Source: an uncultured bacterium (GTDB lineage Bacteria; Actinomycetota; Thermoleophilia; BMS3ABIN01). From it: 5,785 nucleotides of DNA. Shown piece after piece: positions 1-4,609 of this stretch. Both the position numbers and the translations under genes were made by a program. The stretch covers positions 1 through 5,785 of the forward strand of contig CAJVWY010000081.1 of NCBI GenBank assembly GCA_913009925.1. The letters run 5' to 3'. The notes under the pieces are model-generated. The model worked only from the letters and a program-made list of their open reading frames with translations, was not told the DNA's origin and did not search any database. The stretch's first letter is position 1. Each line of letters opens with the position of its first letter.

Positions 1-58
1 TCCAGTGGAGCAATAAGTAGACCCAGTGCCTCTGTTTGATGTTTACGCGGTCTTCCAT
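1..58 (-). CDS. N-terminal fragment of a probable membrane protein, possibly hydrogenase cytochrome b subunit (partial)
   Basis: An ATG at 58-56 lies 12 nt after the TAG of the hydrogenase large subunit. A GGTGAG Shine-Dalgarno-like sequence sits just upstream. Only 19 codons are visible before the window ends: MEDRVNIKQRHWVYLLLHW. A short charged, basic N-terminus runs into a hydrophobic stretch that contains two His-Trp pairs (residues 11-12 and 18-19). This resembles the start of the first membrane helix in b-type cytochromes that carry a conserved His. Group 1 hydrogenases are often followed by such a cytochrome, which passes electrons from the small subunit to the quinone pool, and the upstream small subunit here has a C-terminal hydrophobic anchor. 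It does not look like the start of a maturation endopeptidase, whose N-terminus usually has a GxGN motif. That this is a gene is fairly likely; the cytochrome identity is inference from 19 residues and position. Confidence 0.5.
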   Translation of the reverse strand, partial: MEDRVNIKQRHWVYLLLHW

Positions 59-70
59 TTTGCTCACCAC

Positions 71-1687
71 CTAACGGACCTGGAACTTATAGACCTTGTT
101 GCTTTTCGGTTCAATCACGTGAACCGCGCAGGCAATTCATGGGTCGAAGGTGTGGACCACCCGCAATATCTCCAGCGGTTTCTCCGGATCCGCTACCGGT
201 GTTCCCACCAGCGCCTCCTCGCAGGGGCCTCGCGCGCCGTTATCGTCACGGGCGGAGAAATTCCAGTTGGAGGCGGGCGTCGCCTGGTAGTTGGATATCT
301 TGCCGTCCTCGATGTGGTTGTAATGGGCCAGCGAACCACGCGGGGCATCCCAGGCTCCCACTCCCTGACCGGACTCAGGGACGTCGTTGGGAATGAACCA
401 TTCGCCCTTCCCGGCGGCGATATTATCCTTAAGCATCGCCATATCAGCCTCCATCTTCTGTACGATGAGGGATGCCTCCAGCGGCTTGGTCGCCAGCCGT
501 CCCAAGGCGGAGATCAGGATCTCCGGCTTGCCGGCGGCGCCGAGGGCCGCCAGGGCGTTATCGACGATTTTGGTGGCGCCGGGAGCTTTGGAGAGGTAGG
601 CGACGAGCATGCGCGCCAGGGTGCCTACCTCCATCTGCTTGTTCTTTATCTGAGTCGTCTTGGTCCAGGTGTACTTGTCGTCCGGACCCACCTGCTCCGG
701 AAAGCTGGTGAACTCGGGTTCGGTGGTGGCGTTAACGTCACCGGGATTCTTGCCCTCTCCGGACTCGGGTGTGTACCAGCTGTGCTTGACGAACTCCATC
801 GCGTCGGCGGGAGACACCTTTTCCACTGACAACTTGCCGCCGAAGATGGCTCCCCGCGGCAGCGCCCGCTTGTACGGGTCGCAGCTTGCCACATCCTCCA
901 GGACTCCCCAGGTAAAGAAGTTGCCGACGCCGGCGCCGATTTTGGTCAGATCGATATAGGCCGCACCCGCCAACAGCGTGTCGGGAACCATCACGTTGAT
1001 GACGAAGTCACTGACCTCTTTCATGATGGTCTCGTAATTGACTATGTCCTGCAGCGTCGGTATGACAGTAACGCCACCCGGGGGTGTCGACATGTGGTGG
1101 GGGAACTTGCCGCCGAAGACGGCCAGAGCCCGCGCCGCCTTCGCCTGGATATCGAGGGCCTGGAGGTAATGAGCCGACAGCTCCAGGTTCTGCTCGGGTG
1201 TCAGCAACATGCCCGGATGGCCCCAGTAGCCGTTGGCCAGGAACCCCAGCTGGCCGCTGTCGACAAATGCCTGAAGCCGGTCCTTGACCGCTTTGAGGGC
1301 CGGGGTGGTGGCCTTGGCCGAGAGCGCGTTTACCACGTCCACGTAATCAAAGGCGTTCAAGCCATAGAACCACAGGACGTGAGAATGCAGGTACTGGGCC
1401 GCCTCCATCAGGTTCCTGACCAGGACCGCGTTATCCGGCGGGGTGACCCCGAAGGATTCCTCCAGCCCCTGGGTGGCGCAGTTGCCGTGGGACGTGGGGC
1501 ATACACCGCAGATACGTTGGGCGATATGCCAGACATCACGCGGGTCACGGTCCTTGATGAATATCTCGAAACCACGGAAGAGGGTGGTGGTGGCCCAGGC
1601 GTCCTTGACCACGCCGTTGTCAACTTCAACTTCTATGCGCAGGTGACCTTCCAGCCTGGTCATCGGGTCTACGACTACTCTAGCCAT
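71..1687 (-). CDS. hysA: [NiFeSe] hydrogenase large subunit, selenoprotein read through TGA at 137-139
   Basis: Catalytic subunit of a group 1 uptake-type hydrogenase (H2 to 2H+ plus 2e-), carrying the Ni-Fe active site. It is 538 residues long if the in-frame TGA is read as selenocysteine. The N-terminal ligand motif RICGVCPTSHG (residues 58-68) supplies Cys60 and Cys63. TRLEGHLR near residue 10 contains the conserved proton-path Glu13, and an RGFE motif follows at 38-41. The C-terminal ligand motif reads D-P-U517-I-A-C520-A-V-H523, where family members normally have DPCxxCxxH. A 15-residue tail follows, the usual peptide removed after His by the maturation protease. Stopping at TGA would leave 516 residues and remove two of the four metal ligands. 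The ATG start overlaps the small-subunit stop (TGATG), with GGGAG 9 nt upstream. The family assignment is certain. Selenocysteine is inferred from motif alignment and the downstream hairpin. The symbol follows the Desulfovibrio [NiFeSe] enzyme. Confidence 0.93.
99..135 (-). promoter_or_regulatory. Bacterial SECIS element (selenocysteine insertion hairpin)
   Basis: On the mRNA, 11 nt after the UGA, GGUUCA (125-120) pairs perfectly with UGAACC (113-108) around a six-base loop CGUGAU (119-114). A lower helix UUGC (135-132) with GCAA (102-99) closes an internal loop, giving a 37-nt element of the size of the E. coli fdhF hairpin. The apical loop begins 17 nt after UGA and has G as its second base followed by U. 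This fits the published bacterial model, in which the loop lies about 16-37 nt from UGA with a G in its first two positions. SelB would bind this loop together with Sec-tRNA. The hairpin lies inside the coding sequence and is translated. Confidence 0.78.
137..139 (-). other. Selenocysteine (UGA) recoding site, residue 517 of the hydrogenase large subunit
   Basis: TGA falls in frame between Asp-Pro and Ile-Ala-Cys-Ala-Val-His, at the position of the first cysteine of the C-terminal nickel-binding CxxC. In known [NiFeSe] hydrogenases exactly this cysteine is selenocysteine, a terminal nickel ligand. The frame stays open for 21 more codons of family-like sequence before TAG at 71-73. The alternative is a TGC/TGT-to-TGA sequencing error or inactivating mutation. 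The adjacent SECIS-like hairpin argues against that. Confidence 0.87.
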
Positions 1688-2751
1688 CAGTCATCACTCC
1701 CTTCCGAAATATCGTCGTTTTCCTTGAACCTGCCCTTGGCGGCGGTGGCTATGGCATGGATGCCGATGCCGGTCATGGTGGCCGTCACCAGTGTGGACCC
1801 GATGTAGTCCGACGATCTTTTGACGCCGATGAAACCGGGTACGGGTACATCGGGAAGGGTGTCGTAGAAACCGGCGAACTCATCCCAGAAATCCGGCTCC
1901 ATGCAGCCGATGCAGCCGTTGCCGCAGCCGATGCACCAGTTCTGCTTGCTGTTCCACAGGGTCAGGGGGCAGGGTGAGTGGGTCTCCGGCCCCTTGCAGC
2001 CCATCTTGTACAGACAGTAGTTCTGGGCCGCCTCCTCACTGCCGAACTCCTCCACGTATTCGCCCGAGTCGAAGTGGGCACGTCGCTGGCAGTTATCGTG
2101 GACCTTCTGGCTGAAGGCGAACTTGGGCCTGCCCTTGCTGTCCAGTTTGGGGACCTTTTTATATAACAGGTAATAAGTGATGGTGGAAACCATGGTGTCA
2201 GGGTTCGACGGACAGCCGGGGATGTTGATGACCGGGGTGTTTATCACATCACCTACGCCCTTGGCACCGGTGGGGTTGGGGTTCATCGCCTGCACGCCGC
2301 CATAGGTGGCGCAGGTACCTACTGCTATGGTCGCGGCGCTATTGGCGGTGACCTCTCCCAGGATCTCCTCGGAGGTCTTGCCTCCCACCATCATCGCCTC
2401 GGGTATACCGGTGGCTATGGCGCCCTCGACGATGGTGATATAACCGCCGGCGGCAACCGTATCGGCCAGATTCTTTTCGGACTGGGCGCCGGCGCCGGCC
2501 ATTATGACTTCCTGGTAATTGAGGCTTATGATATCGAGAACGATGGTGGCTACATCCGGATAGTCTGCCTTGGCGAATGATTCAAAGCAGCCGGAACAGC
2601 TCTGGAAACTTAACCAGACCACGGGTGGACGCTTTGCTGCCTGCTCCAGCGCCCTAGCTATCTGTGGTATCCAGGCCTGGGAGAGTCCGAGCATCGCCGC
2701 GGTGCCACCGCACAGTTTCAGGAAATCGCGCCTGCTAACGTTATAGTGCAT
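1687..2751 (-). CDS. hysB: [NiFeSe]/[NiFe] group 1 hydrogenase small subunit, Tat-exported and membrane-anchored
   Basis: Electron-transfer subunit that relays electrons from the Ni-Fe site through three iron-sulfur clusters (354 residues from the ATG). The N-terminus has a twin-arginine signal, SRRDFLK at residues 6-12, followed by a hydrophobic stretch, so the folded heterodimer is exported by Tat. Proximal cluster ligands: Cys52 and Cys55 (SCSGC), Cys147 (GTCATYGG) and Cys180 (PGCPSNPD). Distal: His218, Cys221, Cys246, Cys252. Medial: Cys261, Cys280, Cys283, plus Cys273 where standard enzymes have proline (NWP), so a 4Fe-4S rather than 3Fe-4S medial cluster is expected. Cys276 is an additional cysteine. 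Residues about 316-340 form a hydrophobic C-terminal segment followed by a charged tail, like the anchors of membrane-bound hydrogenases. The chosen ATG has AGGAG 6 nt upstream. A TTG at 2781 in the same frame would add 10 residues but lacks a ribosome site. The stop overlaps the large-subunit start by 1 nt. Confidence 0.94.
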   Translation of the reverse strand: MHYNVSRRDFLKLCGGTAAMLGLSQAWIPQIARALEQAAKRPPVVWLSFQSCSGCFESFAKADYPDVATIVLDIISLNYQEVIMAGAGAQSEKNLADTVAAGGYITIVEGAIATGIPEAMMVGGKTSEEILGEVTANSAATIAVGTCATYGGVQAMNPNPTGAKGVGDVINTPVINIPGCPSNPDTMVSTITYYLLYKKVPKLDSKGRPKFAFSQKVHDNCQRRAHFDSGEYVEEFGSEEAAQNYCLYKMGCKGPETHSPCPLTLWNSKQNWCIGCGNGCIGCMEPDFWDEFAGFYDTLPDVPVPGFIGVKRSSDYIGSTLVTATMTGIGIHAIATAAKGRFKENDDISEGSDD

Positions 2752-2755
2752 AATA

Positions 2756-2763
2756 CTCTCCTC
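2756..2763 (-). promoter_or_regulatory. Ribosome binding site deciding the small-subunit start
   Basis: GAGGAGAG on the minus strand, with its AGGAG core 6 nt before the ATG at 2751-2749. This favours that ATG over the in-frame TTG at 2781-2779, which would place this purine run inside the coding sequence. The protein beginning at the ATG also has a normal short n-region before the twin arginines. Confidence 0.8.
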
Positions 2764-2783
2764 TATCAAAGCTTCTTCCAAAC

Positions 2784-2810
2784 TTACACCGGCCGTTTGA
2801 ATACACCCAT
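2784..2810 (-). CDS. Candidate leader peptide ORF upstream of the hydrogenase small subunit
   Basis: An ATG at 2810-2808 follows AAGGAG at 2822-2817 with a 6-nt spacer, one of the best ribosome sites in the window. It opens an eight-codon frame, MGVFKRPV, ending in TAA at 2784-2786. The small-subunit ATG is 32 nt beyond this stop, in a different frame. The stop lies in the loop of a weak hairpin formed by TTCAAAC (2801-2795) and GTTTGGAA (2783-2776, one bulged G). Such an arrangement could couple or regulate translation of the hydrogenase. It may also be a chance ATG after a purine-rich run; nothing in the peptide itself suggests an amino-acid sensor. Confidence 0.35.
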   Translation of the reverse strand: MGVFKRPV

Positions 2811-2834
2811 AGGCAACTCCTTCCCCCTGTCGCT

Positions 2835-2863
2835 AATATATATTTTTGACGGACCTACACCTT
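2835..2863 (-). promoter_or_regulatory. Weak candidate promoter for the hydrogenase operon
   Basis: TATATT at 2840-2835 (minus strand), within the AT-rich run AAAAATATATATT, could be a -10 box. The position 17 bp upstream (AAGGTG, 2863-2858) is not a good -35 for the housekeeping sigma factor, so an activator or another sigma factor would be needed. Transcription would begin near 2829, shortly before the leader ORF ribosome site and downstream of the terminator-like hairpin at 2925-2954. Confidence 0.25.
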
Positions 2864-2924
2864 TTCCCTGCCTGACGCCTTTCCGTTTGCCGCTGTTTTG
2901 TGGTGACAGACTCCCGGAAATGTG

Positions 2925-2954
2925 AAAAAGACCGGTGCATTACTCACACCAGTC
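2925..2954 (-). terminator. Intrinsic-terminator-like hairpin in the hydrogenase 5' region
   Basis: On the minus strand GACUGGUG (2954-2947) pairs with CACCGGUC (2937-2930) as eight consecutive pairs including one U-G, with a 9-nt loop. Five U residues follow directly (2929-2925). On the plus strand the same site has a C-A mismatch and no U-tract, so it is oriented with the hydrogenase operon. There is no upstream minus-strand gene for it to end. It could be an attenuator in a long leader, end a small RNA, or block antisense transcription coming from the rodZ region. The loop is somewhat long and the stem moderate. Confidence 0.5.
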
Positions 2955-3130
2955 TCTCGATATACGCCCACGCCAGTTATTAGCGGACCCCCGGTTATAA
3001 AGTTGTTTCCTCCCCAAAAAGAAATCAATTTGTCCTTCCAGGTCGGTTCGGCAGAATGATATCAGCCATGGCTATTACTATCAATAACCAAAATAAAATT
3101 GTAGACTCTTCCCTCTGGCCCCTGTTTAGC

Positions 3131-3139
3131 TGTTAAAAT
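3131..3139 (+). promoter_or_regulatory. Candidate extended -10 promoter for rodZ-pgsA-cinA
   Basis: TGTTAAAAT reads as an extended -10 element (TG-n-TAAAAT), with the hexamer at 3134-3139. No convincing -35 is seen 16-18 bp upstream, which extended -10 promoters tolerate. The expected start near 3146 leaves a leader of about 50 nt before the rodZ ATG. A GGACGG purine-rich stretch at 3185-3190 may serve as its ribosome site. Confidence 0.4.
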
Positions 3140-3197
3140 ACATGAGTCTTTATACCTGAATCCCTTTCCTTTAAAACGCTGATATGGACGGACTTGA

Positions 3198-3977
3198 ATG
3201 TTTGAGATAGGCACTACCCTCAGAGATGCGCGCGTGCGCCGGGATATATCGCTGCAAAAGGCGGAGGCTGACACCAAGATACGCGTCAAGTATATCCAGG
3301 CCATGGAGAACGAGGATTTCGATATCCTGCCGGCGGGTACTTACGTCAAGGGTTTCCTCAGGACTTACGCCGAGTACCTGGGCATCGATTATCAGCTCAT
3401 CCTGGACGAATATAATGACCGCTTCGGAACCGGTGACTACAAGGAACACCTGGTGGTGCAGACGGGGAAGACACGTAAGCCGGGGAAAGGGGGTACACTG
3501 CGCAAACCCCGAAAACAGACCAATTACCTGTTCGTGGCCGTTTTCGCGGTCGTGATAATCGCTGTGCTGGCATACCTGGGCTGGGGCAATTCCACCAGCG
3601 AGAAACCGACCCTGATCACCACTACCGCCACAGGGGCGCAGACGACCACCACGGTGGCGGCGCCGGTGGTGACTACCCCCGCAACCACGCCCACCAGGAC
3701 GAAACCGGTACAGCTGGAGAGCCTGGTGATCACGGCCGATGTGGAGGACAGCTGGGTACGTATCCGCAAGAACAATGAAGACGGAGAGATCATCTGGGAG
3801 GACATACTGGCTTCGGGTGAGAGCAAGACTTTCACTTTCGCCCCTGCGGAGCTTCCGGAGAACAGGCTGATCCTCAACACAGGGAATACGCTGCTGGTCG
3901 AGGTAAACGGCCAGTCACAGCGGCTGAATGGTGGAGTCTACGTGGTCACCCCCACCAGCGTCGCCCAGCTCCCCTGA
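3198..3977 (+). CDS. rodZ: RodZ-family cell-shape protein (HTH_25, one membrane helix, DUF4115)
   Basis: Bitopic membrane protein of 259 residues that in characterised relatives links MreB to the elongation machinery. Residues 3-76 form the RodZ-type helix-turn-helix domain, with the hallmark sequence LPAGTYVKGFLRTYAEYLG at 44-62, which in RodZ binds MreB rather than DNA. A basic linker (about 92-107) precedes a single transmembrane helix at about 109-129. A Thr/Pro/Val-rich extracellular linker (138-170) follows, then a C-terminal DUF4115 beta domain (about 172-255) with the expected dSWVrI, GE and GN pattern. Order and length are normal for Gram-positive RodZ/YmfM. In many genomes rimO lies between this gene and pgsA; here it does not, and pgsA follows after 23 nt. 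No mre genes are visible in the window, so the shape role rests on family. Confidence 0.9.
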   Translation: MFEIGTTLRDARVRRDISLQKAEADTKIRVKYIQAMENEDFDILPAGTYVKGFLRTYAEYLGIDYQLILDEYNDRFGTGDYKEHLVVQTGKTRKPGKGGTLRKPRKQTNYLFVAVFAVVIIAVLAYLGWGNSTSEKPTLITTTATGAQTTTTVAAPVVTTPATTPTRTKPVQLESLVITADVEDSWVRIRKNNEDGEIIWEDILASGESKTFTFAPAELPENRLILNTGNTLLVEVNGQSQRLNGGVYVVTPTSVAQLP

Positions 3978-4000
3978 CCGTGGCCGGGGGCGGGTAAGCC

Positions 4001-4609
4001 ATGGCTCCTGCAGCTTCTACAGGCCCCAAGCCTTCCAGGGAAGAATGGAAGATGCCGGTGAACCTGGCCAACAGCTTCAGCGTGATCCGTGTCCTGCTCA
4101 TCCCGGTGTTCATGTTCTTCCTGCTGGAGGAGCGGTTTCTGCTTCTGGGGGACTGGCTGGCCGCGGGGGTATTCATGCTGGCAGCCGCTACCGACACCCT
4201 GGACGGCTACTTTGCCCGTTCACGCGACTCGGTCACAGTATTCGGCCAGTTCCTGGACCCCCTGGCCGACAAGCTTCTCATCTCGGCAGCCCTGGTGTGC
4301 CTGGTGGCCCTGGACCGGCTGTCGCCCTGGATCGCCATGATCATTATCGCCCGCGAGTTCGCCGTATCGGGACTGCGCATGGCGGCGGCGGCAGAGAAGG
4401 TGGTCATTCCGGCCAGCAGCCTGGGAAAGGTAAAGACTTTCAGCCAGATCGTGGCCATTGTGACCCTGATACTTCCCGGCTTCGTTTACTTCCGGGGCCA
4501 GCCCCTAAGTTTGTATCTTATCCTGTTCGCCACACTGGTAACGGTTATATCCGGAATTGATTATTTCAGGCGCGCCCGGCTGTATCTCGACCCCGGCAAC
4601 CAACAATGA
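4001..4609 (+). CDS. pgsA: CDP-diacylglycerol-glycerol-3-phosphate 3-phosphatidyltransferase
   Basis: Integral membrane enzyme making phosphatidylglycerophosphate from CDP-diacylglycerol and glycerol 3-phosphate, the committed step to phosphatidylglycerol and cardiolipin. It has 202 residues. The CDP-alcohol phosphotransferase signature is complete: Asp65, Asp68-Gly69, Ala72-Arg73, Gly82, Asp86, Asp90 (D-x2-DG-x2-AR-x8-G-x3-D-x3-D), whose aspartates bind metal and catalyse transfer. NLANSFSVIR (21-30) at the start and REFAVSGLRM, then LGKVKTFSQ, in the middle are typical of PgsA rather than of other family members. Several hydrophobic helices are evident. The ATG at 4001 has only a G-rich run upstream. 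An ATG at 4052 (residue 18, just before the conserved N-terminus) is a credible alternative start. The stop overlaps the cinA start by 4 nt (ATGA), suggesting translational coupling. Confidence 0.93.
   Translation: MAPAASTGPKPSREEWKMPVNLANSFSVIRVLLIPVFMFFLLEERFLLLGDWLAAGVFMLAAATDTLDGYFARSRDSVTVFGQFLDPLADKLLISAALVCLVALDRLSPWIAMIIIAREFAVSGLRMAAAAEKVVIPASSLGKVKTFSQIVAIVTLILPGFVYFRGQPLSLYLILFATLVTVISGIDYFRRARLYLDPGNQQ

Larger units (their letters stand above)
2752..3197. other. Divergent intergenic region between hydrogenase and rodZ blocks
   Basis: About 446 bp without a protein of recognisable family. It is more AT-rich than the flanking genes, especially 3001-3197. It must contain the promoters of both divergent transcripts. 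I see a short leader ORF and a terminator-like hairpin on the hydrogenase strand, AT-rich candidate -10 elements in both directions, and two adjoining short palindromes at 3057-3073. No tRNA, rRNA, CRISPR or insertion-sequence ends are visible. An 80-codon open frame on the minus strand at 3062-3304 overlaps the rodZ start and has no family resemblance. Confidence 0.7.

Noticed and set aside
71..136. A separately translated selenopeptide or split C-terminal subunit, as in methanogen VhuU
   Set aside because: There is no start codon or ribosome site between the main body and the TGA. The frame is continuous, so readthrough is simpler.
137..139. Large subunit as a pseudogene truncated by a nonsense mutation
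   Set aside because: The frame continues with the exact family motif and tail, the TGA is at the known selenocysteine position, and a SECIS-fitting hairpin follows. All other motifs are intact.
26..829. 267-codon open frame on the plus strand, opposite the hydrogenase large subunit
   Set aside because: It is antisense to a strongly conserved coding region, resembles no family I know, and is explained by the codon bias of the minus-strand gene.
1094..1807. 237-codon open frame on the plus strand spanning both hydrogenase genes
   Set aside because: Antisense shadow of two well-supported genes. It has no domain or ribosome-site support.
2752..2781. TTG start at 2781 for the hydrogenase small subunit
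   Set aside because: There is no ribosome site before it, and the added ten codons contain the strong AGGAG serving the ATG at 2751.
3062..3304. 80-codon minus-strand open frame overlapping the rodZ start
   Set aside because: It overlaps the conserved rodZ N-terminal domain on the opposite strand and resembles nothing recognisable. Likely chance.
3600..3705. ACC/ACG-rich tract in rodZ as a tandem repeat
   Set aside because: It encodes the low-complexity Thr/Pro linker usual in RodZ. The units are irregular, with no defined repeat period.
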